DNA of 64,000 nt, taken from contig JAKSGN010000016.1 in assembly GCA_024180945.1 (NCBI GenBank), positions 620,001-684,000 on the forward strand, in the 5' to 3' direction. Below the pieces are notes generated by a model that had not been told where the DNA came from, ran no database searches, and saw only the letters and a program-made list of their open reading frames with translations. Of this stretch, positions 1 through 10,277 are shown piece after piece; the stretch's first letter is position 1; every line of letters begins with the position of its first letter. Position numbers and translations under genes: made by a program. The stretch is from Macrophomina tecta. Taxonomy: Eukaryota; Ascomycota; Dothideomycetes; Botryosphaeriales; Botryosphaeriaceae.

Positions 1-1162
1 ATGCTAGAGAGGAGTAATTTAAGGCTCTTAAACTAATTCTCAAAGACTTCGGCATTATTTAAAAGATTAGGTTTATTATTAGTAATAATATAAGCTTAAA
101 TAATACTCTTTATTCTACGATTAGTAGCTCTCTTAAAGAATAAGATGTTCCTTAGAATATATTTACTTATCGTATATATTGCATTGGCTATATAATTAAG
201 GGGTAAATTCGAAATCTATACCTTAGAGGGTTAAATTTACTAAACCTATATACCCGCTCTGAATTTATACCTTCGATGTGCCACTATATTAGTACGATGG
301 TATAAATAGACGCTTTACCTTATTATATTCTCGCTTGTTTGGCGCCCATTGTATAGATAGGGATTTCTACACCTAATTTAAGCGATAAGGTTGTAAACTT
401 AAGGCTTAAGAGCCTTAAGTAAGAGATTTACGTTCTCTAATCATCCTTAATACTATGTACGCGGCGTCTACGGACGCTAGTATTATCACCATTATCTAGT
501 ATATAGATAATACCTACTTCTACTTTCTTGCTAGCGTATATACCTGCGCCTATACCTGCACCTATACTAAGGCGTATACTAAGGCGCACATCGGAGCCCT
601 CGTAAGGGCTATAGCGTAGAAGTAAACGCGCTAGGCCGATAGTCGACTACGTAGCGCTCGCAGGTAAGCGTCCTAGGATAATTAGATAAGGATAATTAAC
701 AAAGCTGTATGGATTTGGATTAGCAAAAATTAAGAGTAGTGTGGGTTTAGATTAGGGTAGTTAATAGAGATGTGGATTTGGTCTAAGCTTATTTAGATAT
801 ATGGATTTAGATTTTAGACTATTCTGCTAAGAAATAAGGGAGACTTATAATCTCAGACTTTTATATGTATGTCTAACGAGGGTACAACGCGCCTTATTAT
901 ATTATAGAATGTGTTTAGACGCTAGCGCGCGCAGAGCGGGGGGTAAATATTAATACCGTACTAAGATATACGATAGGGCGGCGATTCTATAAGTAGTAGC
1001 GGCGTATATGAGGCGACCCTAGTCTGCGCTCGGCCGCTAAGAAATTAGCGGTACTAAGTAATAACGCACGGCCGTGGCCTATCTACGGAGGTGTGGATTT
1101 AGAGCGAATATATAGATTTAGTAAATTTAACCCTCTAAGGTGTGGATTTTGAATTTACTTCT
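1..1162. repeat. AT-rich RIP-damaged repeat with inverted arms
   Basis: No open gene is visible. The block is TA-rich and stop-dense. Roughly 70-bp inverted arms lie at 202-275 and 1089-1162; they share the stretch around TTAAATTTACTAAA and differ mainly by C/T and G/A changes, as RIP would leave. Several copies of a GTGGATTTAG-like word lie between the arms. This could be a non-autonomous element or the subterminal region of the hAT remnant that follows. No target duplication was found. Confidence 0.45.
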
Positions 1163-2137
1163 ATAATTAATTTAGCCGTTTAGGTATTCCTCTTCCACAA
1201 TTTCATGCAGGTGGAGGAGTTGGACTTATTCGAAGAGTAGGAGATTATCGCGAGAGATGGCCTAGTTGGAGCTACCGAAGCCTTACGGTAGTTATTTCGA
1301 GTTATAGGTTTCCTAGGTAAGCTTTATAACATCGTTGTCTTCGTGCAAGTATTAAGCGGCCGCACTTAGGCCTTTATAGACCTAGTAGGAAGGTTAATTC
1401 CACTAGATAACCGTATAAGATAGAATAGCTGGACTAGCATATGCGATATTGCACTTAAGTATAAAAGCAAGATTAACGAGTTCTATAAAGCCTATTAGGC
1501 GGACCTAAAGAATGACTTCCTATCTCCCCTAGGCTAGTAAAAGATTCGTACTATCTAGACGTTTCTAGGGCCGTTTTAGGAGGCAACTCTATACTGCTAA
1601 GGATATAAGGCGACAATCGACTTTGTGCTCTTTACTATAGATGTGCTGATTAGGTACCTAGAATCGGCGCTCGATAAGATTAAAGACGATAAGGAGCTCT
1701 GTTCTTAAATTACTAGTAGCTAGGAGACTCTCGATAAGTATTATAGTAAGACAGATGACTTACCTCTCTATGCCGCTGGTATCATACTTCATCCAAACCG
1801 CCGTACGAAGTATATCTAAAGCAACTAGAAAGCATCCTAGCAAAAAACGGCCATTAATAGCGTCAGAAAGCTTTGGCGGGGCTACCGGGATAGCACACAC
1901 CTTCCTGTAATACCATCATACGAAGTCGAAGCGAGTCAAGAGACTCAAAAGCCAGTCTCCGCATTCCGTAAGATTGCACGAGACCTGGAGGGGTACTCTC
2001 GGCCACGCAGCCTGGATGAGTTTGACGACTATTGCGATCAAGAGCCTTACGATCTCGGGAATATGAGTGCTATTGAGTGGTGGCTACAAGAGCCACAAAG
2101 AAGACGCTTTCCAAGGCTTTCAAGAATGGCACTTGAT
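1163..2137 (+). pseudogene. hAT transposase remnant (C-terminal half)
   Basis: Conceptual translation across scattered stops gives hAT-like segments in order: a tract ending in LDKYYSKTDD, then LYAAGIILHPNRRTKYI, and near 2063-2135 a stretch with NMSAIEWWLQEP that leads into the usual dimerisation region. The C-terminal SAEPER-type motif is missing because homology stops near 2137, where the LINE begins. TAA and TAG stops replace Gln and Trp codons, as RIP would cause. It encodes no functional protein. The family assignment rests on motif recognition only. Confidence 0.55.
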
Positions 2138-2280
2138 CCCCAGCCCGCTTACGGCAGGCTCGCCTGGCGGCGGTCGGACCTTCGGCCCTCCCTTTGCCGC
2201 CAGTCTCGCACTGCCTCCAGCTTCGCTGAGGATTATCTGACATCAAGTCGATACAGACAGTAAGAACTGGCTTCGCCATT

Positions 2281-3047
2281 CGAGCTAACAGCAACGAGAG
2301 CAGAACGCGGCTTATAACACCATACTCTTTCCTCGAGAAGGAAGGGGCCAAAGTTGAAGCGGCGGAGGAATGGCACGGATACGTGGTTAAGAACCTCCCT
2401 GTCAACATCAACACTGTCGGAGGGCTCCGCCCGATAACGGACTTCTTAGGGGAAGAGATCAAGGCGGCTACAGGACAAGACACGGTAGCCCTAACGCATC
2501 TACGCGCAACTGGATCGTGTACCTGGCAGAGCCGGTAAAGAGGAGCTTTAGGCTCTTCGAGTCCGGACCCGCGGAACCTATCCGGAAAAAGACACAGATC
2601 ACGCAGTGCCAAAAGTGCTACGGATACCACGACCCTAGAGCCTGCAATAGAGCTACCCGGTGCCCGCGCTGCGGAGCCCAGGAACAGCACGAGCAATGCC
2701 ACAACCCGCCCAAGTGCACCAACTGCGGGGGCCCACACGAGGCTCAATACCTTGGCTGCCAGGCCCGCCCTAGAAGAAAGGACGGAGTAGTTGTCAGACC
2801 CACGCAGCGTCAGCTGAAAGCCATCAGGAGGCTTGGGCAACAGGAGTATGAGGCAGCACATAATGACACTCCCAGCGAAGAGAGCCTACCACGGGCGGCC
2901 TGGGAGGAGCGCCTCCCCGAGCAGGGCCGTGAGGAATTAAACGGAAGGACGACGCCTAGTCCTTCCGAGGAATCAGAAGGAGAGGCTATGGATGCCACTC
3001 CGACTCCAGGACTTCCTGGAACTGGTGCGGTTAACCTACGCCAGTAA
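2281..3047 (+). pseudogene. LINE A ORF1, gag-like zinc-knuckle protein
   Basis: This is the nucleic-acid-binding ORF1 of a Tad-like LINE, which would package the element RNA. The first part (2281 to about 2515) reads in one frame, with a WHGYVVKNLP-type segment seen in this family. The second part, 2517-3047, is in another frame, so one frameshift lies near 2515. The second part holds three successive CCHC-type knuckles, around CQKCYGYHDPRAC, CPRCGAQEQHEQC and CTNCGGPHEAQYLGC, then an acidic Ser/Glu-rich tail. Its TAA stop is immediately followed by the ATG of ORF2 (TAAATG), which would suit termination-reinitiation. Confidence 0.7.
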
Positions 3048-3249
3048 ATGCGGGACACCGAAAACCGCGGGAGTAGGCGGAAAAAGACTCGTCCGAGGAA
3101 CAAGCTCCGCCTCATGCAGGTGAACACTCACACGAGTGGACCTGTGCAGGACGTAGCCTTAAATCTTGCCTGGGAGGCGCAAGCAGATATATTGATAGTA
3201 CAGGAGCCTTGGGCGCACCTAAGGAAAGGAAGGAGGCTAACGAAGAACC

Positions 3250-3925
3250 TGTTGGATTTGGTGGAAATGAGATTCTTGGTGATGAGCCGTGGCAGGCGGG
3301 TGGGGCCCCTTTTATACCTGCTACGGCCAAGCTACGCTACTGAAAGCTTCCTCCTTCTACCAGCTGAAGATTGGACACGGATACTTCAAGTCCTATCTCT
3401 ACCGTTTTAACCATGTAGAGGATGATAGATGCTACTGCTCTGGTACGGCAAAGCAAACACCGAGACATCTCCTCTTAGACTGTTATTTATATAGAGCTGA
3501 AATGCTCTCTATAAAAGACGCTCTGGAGAAACCTATTCTTAATCTTACGGACCTATTCACTACAAATAAAGGCGCTCAAGCAACAGCTGAGTTTGTTAGA
3601 AAAACCAAGATATCCACGCGCCGGTGGATTCTTAACAACACGCCCGACGGGGTTTAAATACGTCCGACGCTTACACTCCTTTGTTTTCTATTACTATTCT
3701 CTCATACTATCTCCTTAGAGGCCTTGCCTCTCTTTTGGCTTTTAAGTCTACTATTCCTTGTGCTCTCCTAGAATGCTTCTTTTACAAGGAGCCTCCAGAA
3801 AATATATAACTAGAAACGGCTTCTGAAGCCCGTCTTTGATAGTCTCTGACTCAAGAAGGACGTTAAACAAAATAAATAAATAAATAAATACGCTACTGAA
3901 CCTTAAATACACGAAAGTTCCAACA
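3250..3925 (+). mobile_element. Solo LTR (120 bp) split by LINE B, 5-bp TSD GAACC
   Basis: The element begins TGTTGGATTT and ends GTTCCAACA. The direct repeat GAACC flanks it at 3245-3249 and 3926-3930. Removing it rejoins the LINE A endonuclease frame exactly. Taking out the 544-bp LINE B fragment plus one target copy leaves a 120-bp LTR with TGTTGG...CCAACA ends, as in Copia-type fungal LTRs. A related 5' end occurs at 18096. Confidence 0.85.
3345..3888 (+). mobile_element. LINE B 3' fragment with (AAAT)n tail, 12-bp TSD
   Basis: This is a 5'-truncated LINE copy of about 544 bp. It contains only the last part of ORF2: the GHGYFKSYLYRF segment, the zinc motif CYCSG...H...C and the C-terminus, ending at 3657. 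A 3' UTR and an AAAT repeat tail at about 3868-3888 follow. The direct repeat TACGCTACTGAA flanks it at 3333-3344 and 3889-3900. The tail, the truncation and the long TSD are the signature of target-primed reverse transcription. The insertion is inside the solo LTR, so it is the youngest of three nested layers. Confidence 0.85.
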
Positions 3926-4943
3926 GAACCACTCGGGCTTTGACGCCTTTGCCCCACAAGACGACTGGTCGACGCCCCCAAAGGTCCTAACGTACGTTAG
4001 AAAGACGCCGAGCCTACAGTCTTTCCAAATACGCCCTTTCAACACGCCTAACGCGTGCGTAGTAGAGGTAAACAGGATCACGATTGCCAACGTCTATAGA
4101 CCCTGGACAGGGGATTCCCCCCTAGCGGAGCTAGAGGCATGGGAGCTGCCCCAGGACACAGTAGTAGCAGGCGACTTCAACGCGGTTCACTGGACCTGGC
4201 AGCCGGGGCACGGCCGGCATAGAGGCCATGGTAACCGGATAGCTGAGTGGGCTGAAAGCCGGAGGCTCTTTAATATAAATCCGGAAGGCCCTACGCACGA
4301 CCGGGGCAATACCATAGACCTAGTATTCACGAACATCCTAGGGGCGGAGACCCAGGTACTGGAGGAACTACGCACGGGGTCAGACCACTACACGCTATGG
4401 ACCAGCATTCCTATCCAAACCCAGATCAGGACAAAAACGCGTAAACTTACAGTACACGAGGACCGGCTCGCGGAATTCCGACAGGCCGTAAAGAGAAATA
4501 TAGGCACAATTACAGCCGACATAGGCACAAGGGAGGGTCTAGAACGAACCACACATACACTAGTAAAGTTACTTCAGGAGGCTATAGCCGTGGTAGGGAA
4601 AGAGGCCACAACTAAGGGCAAGCCTACTACGTGGTGGAATAACGACTGCAAGGCGGCAGTTCGCCGTCTAAGGGAATGCTACCCTAAGAAGCAGCAGAGG
4701 GAAAAAGAAGCACTACGCGATGCAGTTAGGAAAACAAAACGACGGTACTAGAAAGACCAGATCGCCAATGCTAAGGACGACCGAGACCTCTTCCGGATCA
4801 CAGCTTAGCACAAGGCAACTAACCGCTTTAGGTCCCCGCCACTAGTTGACGGAGACAGGGCAATCACAAATCCAAGAGACAAAACCGAGCTCCTTCGAGA
4901 AGAGATCCTGTACCGCTTTAATGCGGATCAGGACATTCTAGAC

Positions 4944-5011
4944 TATTGAGATATAACTCAATCAATTCGCACTGAATAACAGTGCGGCGCCGTGCTTTTT
5001 TCAGTCCAACA
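4944..5011. mobile_element. 68-bp LTR-like insertion, TSD TAGAC (copy 1)
   Basis: A 68-bp sequence ending CAGTCCAACA lies between direct repeats TAGAC at 4939-4943 and 5012-5016. It is nearly identical to 7584-7651; the differences include two G-to-A changes at its left end (TATTGAG against TGTTGGG). The TG...CA ends and 5-bp duplication indicate an integrase-type insertion, most simply a very short solo LTR. It interrupts LINE A ORF2 between the endonuclease and reverse transcriptase domains. Confidence 0.8.
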
Positions 5012-7583
5012 TAGACCCATGGTGCCCATTACAGACGGAGCCAGAAGAGATCCCGTGGGAGAAAGAGATTACGCTGGCGGAAGCAGAAGCACACTGCATT
5101 AAAACCGGGAACACTACGCCTGGCACGGACGGGGTAACGGTCAGGCTACTCCAGGCCGCCTGGCCGGAAATTGGGAGCACAGTTACTGCCTTATACCAAG
5201 GCTACCTACAACAAGGATACCACCCCAAGGCCTTCCAAACCGCAGAAGTAGCTATAATCCCTAAGGCAGAAAGGGACCCCTCAAGTATTCGAGCCTACCG
5301 GCCAATCGCGCTGCTCTCATACCTCGGCAAGGGACTAGAGCGGCTCGTGGCAAGGAGAATATCCTACCTAGCGGTAAAGCTAAATCTACTTAGCCCACAA
5401 CACTTTGGGGCGCTACCACAGCGCTCCGCACTAGACCTCGCCGCATACGCCGCACATAACGTCGAACAAGCGCTACTAAAGCACAAGGAGGCCTCCATGT
5501 TGATGATGGACGTGCAAGGTGCTTTTGACGCGGTACTACCAAACCGACTAATAAAGCGGCTGCGAGAACAAGGCTGGCCAGAGCGGGTGGTAAGGTGGAC
5601 GCAGGAGTTTATTACCAAACGTAAAGCCAGGGTCCGCATGGAAGGAGTCACCACAAACGAGAAGGAACTGCAGTATGAGGTCCCACAGGGATCCCCAGCC
5701 TCGCCAATCCTCTATATGCTCTATCTCTCACCGCTGCTAAAGGCGGGGAACGTACAGACACGGTTCGCATACGCCGACGATGTCGCCTTTCTACGCACGG
5801 GGAAGAACACAGAAGAGACAACTAAGGCCCTTACGGCTGACCTAGAAGATTTACTACGCTAGGGGAGGAGAACGCAATCGCCTTTACGCCCGATAAATAC
5901 GAGCTAATCCACTTCTCTAGAAAGAGAGCCCCAGAACTATCCGAAACAATCCAAGCAGGAGGGATAACAATACACCCTACAGACAAACCTGTTCGATAGC
6001 TAGGGGTCTACTTTAACCAAAAGCTCAACTTTAGGCATCACGCCGAGGTATAGGGTGCTAAAGGCAGCAAGGTGGCGGCACACCTCCAACGCCTAAACGG
6101 GGTTATAAAGGGCATGCCCCCAGCGGCAACGGCAAAAGCGGCACACGCATGCGTAATCCCGGTCGCTACGTACGGCGCGGAGATCTGGTATAAAGGACCA
6201 ACAAAGCCGGTACCATAATATACTACTAAAACGGCGGTACCTAGACAAGGATACCATACGGCGACTATAGATAGGGCGCTACGGACAGCGGCCCGGGCTG
6301 TAGCACCTGTAGGGAGAACGACTCCGACCCCGGTGCTCCATCGTGAGGCAGGGATTCCGCCGGCAAACGTGCTCGTACAACAGATCCAGAGAAGGGCATC
6401 ACTTCGTCTAAGGCTACTAGACAAGGCCCACCCAATCGTCGGGCGGACACAGGTCATAAGAGGTCACGGGGGATGGGCTCCAAGGGCCCCCAATTCGCCG
6501 CCGAGGGCCACAAGGCTACAAAGAATGGCGCAGCTAGTAGAGGACTGCGAAAGACCCCAGCTACTCCAGCCGAGCTACACCAATACCCCCCAAAAGATAA
6601 CGCAGGGGAAAGAGAGGGGAGCAAAGGAATTTGCAGAATCACTGAAACAAGACCCACCGAGAACTTTACATGTCTATTCGGACGGCTCAAGCATGAACTC
6701 GAAGACCGCCTGGGCCTTCGTCGCCTACAGACACGGCACGCGGATTCAGGCCCAAAATGGAAGCCTACACAAGGCGGAGGTGTTTGACGCGGAAATCCGA
6801 GGCGCAGCAGAAGGACTCACGTGGGCGGCTACTAACGCAGAAGCCCTACAAGCCACGAACGTCGTACTATGCATAGACAACACTTTAGTCATACAGGGCA
6901 TAGACGGGCACACTCCGGCCAGCTCACAGAGCCAATTCACAACGCTAAAGAGCACGAGACAGGAACTCCGAATCCCAGTGGAGACTAGGTGGTGCCCTGG
7001 TCATATGGGAATCACGGGAAACGAGGAGGCCGATCAGCTAGCGAAGGCAGCCATCGATCTACTAAACGGTGAACAAGGGCCGGCATCGGTATCCTGGACA
7101 AGGCGGAGGAATAGGGAGGAGAGGTCGCGTATCTACGAGGCTTGGTGGGAGGAGCACCAAACGCCAACTTACCGGCACCTAGGCCTCAAGATAAGAAAAG
7201 GAAGGAACCCTGAACTAGCATTGCCAAGGCAGACGCTGCATCGGCTACTAGCCGAAAGAACGGGACACGGGGATTTCGCCGAATATCACAGACGCCTTAA
7301 GCATGAAAGGGCAAAACTTACCTGTAAATGCGGCGCTGAGAAAGCGCAATGGCACTTTATCGACTGCCGCCTAGCAGCCGGCTGGGGGTATCCGGGAGCC
7401 GCGACGAGGGCAGAGAAGCTTAAGGGCCTCCTCGGACAAACGGGGTGGTTTCTGTTCCAAAGCCTTGTTTAATCAACGGAGGTGTTCCGGGGCGGAAGCG
7501 AGGCACCGCAAACGGATTAAGCCGCGAATCTAAATCGCGGAGTGCTGGGGACGGCCGGCAAGGCGGCTGCACAGCAGGACTTG

Positions 7584-7651
7584 TGTTGGGATATAACTCA
7601 ATCAATTCGCACTGAATCACAGTGCGGCGCCGTGCTTTTTTCAGTCCAACA
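7584..7651. mobile_element. 68-bp LTR-like insertion, TSD ACTTG (copy 2)
   Basis: This is the intact copy of the 68-bp element: it begins TGTTGGGATA and ends CAGTCCAACA, flanked by ACTTG at 7579-7583 and 7652-7656. It lies 106 bp after the LINE A ORF2 stop, in or near the 3' UTR. No internal retrotransposon domain is attached to either copy. Confidence 0.8.
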
Positions 7652-7656
7652 ACTTG

Positions 7657-7929
7657 TAATAAAAACTGGGTAGGAAGCGGAGGATCTCATTTGTCCAGCG
7701 AAAAGGTGGCTACTCCACCCGTCAACAAGCCCCATGGGAGACAGACTGGCTATAAAGTTAGTACAGATAGACGTTAATACCATCATCATCTCCTTCAGTT
7801 AGAAGGACAGGCAGAAACTAAAGGCAGAAATTCGATTCTTTCTTCTGATCTCACCGAGTTCGGGCCTGAGGCCCACCCAAGTTCGACAACTACCTACTAT
7901 AACTACCATATTATGTTTTGGGAATATCA
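7657..7929. other. Unassigned sequence between LINE A and Copia solo LTR
   Basis: I see no supportable gene here. The composition is intermediate and the short open frames lack recognisable domains. It may be the end of LINE A or of an older repeat. Confidence 0.3.
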
Positions 7930-7934
7930 ATTTA

Positions 7935-8187
7935 TGTTGGATTAATCACGTGTATGTGGCTTTTGCCAAGTTGTTGGAATATTTAATTCAGTAGTGTTTT
8001 GGATTCAGTTATGTCTTATACTCGTTGCACACTTGTCTCAGCAGGTAAGCAAGTTACATACCCGTTTTACCCTAGTAGGTAGAATAGGTATAAGGGAAGC
8101 CCGTACGGCCTCCCTCCACTAGATATGCCACTCATTCCAATTGATTCTTTTATCATTGATCAAGCCGTCACACCACTTGTTCCAACA
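7935..8187 (-). mobile_element. Copia solo LTR, 253 bp, TSD ATTTA
   Basis: The sequence starts TGTTGGATTA and ends GTTCCAACA, with ATTTA repeated at 7930-7934 and 8188-8192. It closely matches the LTR at 58975-59227, which sits beside a polypurine tract and a Copia reverse transcriptase read on the minus strand. The polarity of that element makes this LTR's sense run left to right as written here. Confidence 0.85.
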
Positions 8188-8192
8188 ATTTA

Positions 8193-8426
8193 GAAAGGCG
8201 ATTTATATTCTAATTCCTTAGTAAAGTCGATATCTTTCCTTCTTCCTGCTGTACTAATTTCACCTCTAATCCTCCTTAGGGTTTCTTAGACGATGATGGT
8301 CATACCGCCGGTAGCATCGCGAGGGACATCGGCTAAGCCATACCTCGTCGTTGTTAGGCTTATTCACCATTCGAGTTAGCCAGACCACCCCTGTATACTC
8401 CCTGACAAGGATAATGTTTTTCTACT
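8193..8426. other. 3' flank of the terpene cyclase, no gene seen
   Basis: This short AT-leaning stretch lies between the Copia LTR and the cyclase stop. It should hold the cyclase 3' UTR on the minus strand. No domain or RNA gene was recognised. Confidence 0.35.
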
Positions 8427-9917
8427 TTACCTCCAAACGAAGTTGGCCATCTGGTTGTAGCGGCAGCCGACGATGAAGCGGTCGACCTCATCGGCCCACT
8501 TCTCTGCCGACTCGGCCGCGCGGACCTCGGCGAGAAGCTCGGCGGCGACCTTGTCGAAGCGCTCGATGTTGGTCTTGAGCTCCCGGCACGTGTCCTCAAT
8601 GGCCTGCTGCACAGTCATGCCGCGGGTGTAGACGAGGACGGGCACAATGCTGTCGATGTCGCCGTGACGCTGTTTCATATGGAAGAGTGAGAACGCGCTT
8701 CGAAAGAATAGTGCTCGGTTGCTCAACTCCGCATTCTGTTCTTATGTAGGGGGGGATTGGGGCTTGAGGTGCAGGAGCATCACGTACGATTTCCTTTCTG
8801 AGTGATAGCATGTCGTTGGACCTATATTTTGAATCCAGGTAGTCAGTTCGAGGGTAATGACCCCTGAAAAGGATGTGTGCGGGGCATGCTGCGACAAATG
8901 ATGCAAATCTGGAGGACTTACAAGGACATATTCATGTTGACTTCGTGCCACAAGGCCCGCATCTTGGGGTGCTCCATAATCCAACGGGGAAGCGTCTGGC
9001 CGTCGGCGAACCTGTCCGCGCCGTCAGCAAGCAGTCGTAAGATCGGATGTCACTTCACGGAGGCACGGGCTGTGTCTTACTCATTCAGAGCCAACATGGA
9101 GGTGACGGCACTTGTGCCCATTCTGGTCCTCCAGTACTCGGATGCTTCGGGCATCCCCCCGCCCAGCTTTCTAGCTTGCTCGCGTTGTTGGCAACCCATG
9201 TAGTAGTCAATTTCGTCGACGAAGCACATAATCTGGTCTGGACAGGGATCTTCTTTTAGCACGATTCCTGACTATAAATCATGTTCTTTAAGGAGAAAGG
9301 GAGGACAAAAGGGCGGTTCCCACCACCAGATTAGCAACCCACCTTTGTCATAGACTTCGCGCAGCTCGGCGCCGATGACGTCCAGGCTGCGGATCAGCTT
9401 GTTCTTAGGCGGGTTCACATCGAAATGGTACTCGTCGGTCTCCTCGTTCGGGACGCCCAGGGAGTAGCGGGCGTAATGCAAGGACTCACGCCTGAAAGCG
9501 TTGGCATTGTCCAAGTTGATGAAGAGGTCGGACGTGGACTGATCGATCTCGTCATCCCAGGTAAAGAGCCACAGAAACCAGAAGGTCACGGTTTTGAGCC
9601 TCTTGCCGTCCGCGCGAGGCCACCAGAGGGAAGACAGCAGAGCGTAGTCGCCTTTCTTCAGGGCGGCAGCTCGCTGGGGAGGATATAGGCTGGACGGGCT
9701 GTTAGCAGATGCAGGTCTTTAGGGCGGTCGAGGCGGGTCCATACTCATCAATCCTGGCCGATAAAGCTTCCTTGAGTTCGGGGTAGTTTGGGTTGAGTGC
9801 TTCAGGCCAGTCCTTGTACAAGGGCCGGAGGTTGGGGATGTAGAAGGAGTCACGGCTCATTTCGGTTTTCAGGTTGGGCCTGGGGTTGACAGGCTGCTGA
9901 ACTGCGACGGAGGCCAT
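8427..9917 (-). CDS. Class I terpene cyclase (probable sesquiterpene synthase)
   Basis: It would ionise a prenyl diphosphate, most likely farnesyl diphosphate, with Mg2+ and cyclise it in the cytosol. Six exons fit canonical GT..AG introns: 9917-9745, 9674-9343, 9252-9081, 9011-8922, 8821-8788 and 8669-8427. They give 347 residues without a stop, a normal length for a fungal single-domain cyclase. The aspartate-rich motif is TWDDEID at about residues 97-102. The second metal site is NDMLSLRKE at about 258-266, matching NDxxSxxxE. A C-terminal Arg-Tyr pair (CRYNQ) is present. The gene is divergent from the P450, with 360 bp between the start codons. Product identity cannot be read from sequence. 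An extra 3' exon beyond 8427 is possible, since the family often continues further. Confidence 0.88.
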
Positions 9918-10277
9918 GGTGGGTGCAGGAGAACGCTGTGCAATTCCGGTCGGGTGGTCCTGTTAGGGCGTACGAAGGTGTTGTTGAATAGTTCTTTTTC
10001 TTTTTTCTTTTTTTTTCTGCCGGCCGAGTTTGCGGTCGGTTAGGGCTACAGCGTAAAGGTGACTTTGGCGGCCTTCAGCGGCGGTGGTCGGGCAATAATA
10101 TTCGGAATCCGATGTTTGCCGATTCTAAGTCCGATCGTCCTGTCCGCTTAATATATACAATCGGCAATGTATGGGGAAGGTGCAAGTCTAGAAGGGTATA
10201 AAGGGATCTCAAAAGTTTGTGCCGCCACCGCCCGCGACGCTGGTTGTCCCTGCTGTCTTCCGGCGGAGTGAAACACC
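9918..10277. promoter_or_regulatory. Shared divergent promoter, terpene cyclase / P450
   Basis: The 360 bp between the two start codons must drive both genes. It contains a T-rich tract on the cyclase side (about 9989-10018) and TATA-like stretches near 10149 and 10196 on the P450 side. A perfect palindrome TCGGAATCCGA lies at 10102-10112. That palindrome fits TCG-N5-CGA, the consensus published for AflR, and also CGG-N3-CCG. Co-regulation by the AflR-like factors in this window is an inference. Confidence 0.65.
10102..10112. promoter_or_regulatory. AflR-type palindrome TCGGAATCCGA
   Basis: A perfect 11-bp inverted repeat of form TCG-N5-CGA, 176 bp before the P450 start and 185 bp before the cyclase start. 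A near-identical palindrome precedes the GAPDH gene at 15743. Confidence 0.6.

Larger units (their letters stand above)
3048..7472 (+). pseudogene. LINE A ORF2: endonuclease, reverse transcriptase, RNase H
   Basis: The polyprotein would nick target DNA and reverse-transcribe the element. Endonuclease is in two parts, 3048-3249 (ILIVQEPW) and 3931 to about 4440 (GDFNAVH, GSDHYT), separated by the nested LTR. Reverse transcriptase runs from about 5090 to 5870, with MMDVQGAFD, PQGSPASPILY and the catalytic FAYADD. RNase H lies near 6660-7060 with YSDGS, an AEIRGAAEGL helix, CIDN and WCPGHMGITGNEEAD. A C-terminal CKCG...H...C zinc motif follows near 7322-7376. A handful of TAG stops, mostly former Gln/Trp codons, and two insertions inactivate it. 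The catalytic residues themselves are still present. Confidence 0.8.
2138..7578 (+). mobile_element. LINE A: Tad-like non-LTR retrotransposon, near full length, nested insertions
   Basis: The order is typical of Tad1-clade LINEs: ORF1 with three zinc knuckles, then ORF2 with AP-type endonuclease, reverse transcriptase with YADD, RNase H and a C-terminal zinc motif. It is much less RIP-damaged than the elements further right. Two insertions break ORF2: a 120-bp solo LTR at 3250-3925 (itself split by LINE B) and a 68-bp LTR-like element at 4944-5011. The 5' end is set only by where hAT homology stops. The 3' end is uncertain, and a second 68-bp element lies at 7584-7651. Confidence 0.8.

Noticed and set aside
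3868..3890. AAATAAATAAAT considered as a polyadenylation signal cluster
   Set aside because: Position and flanking 12-bp duplication show it is the LINE B tail.
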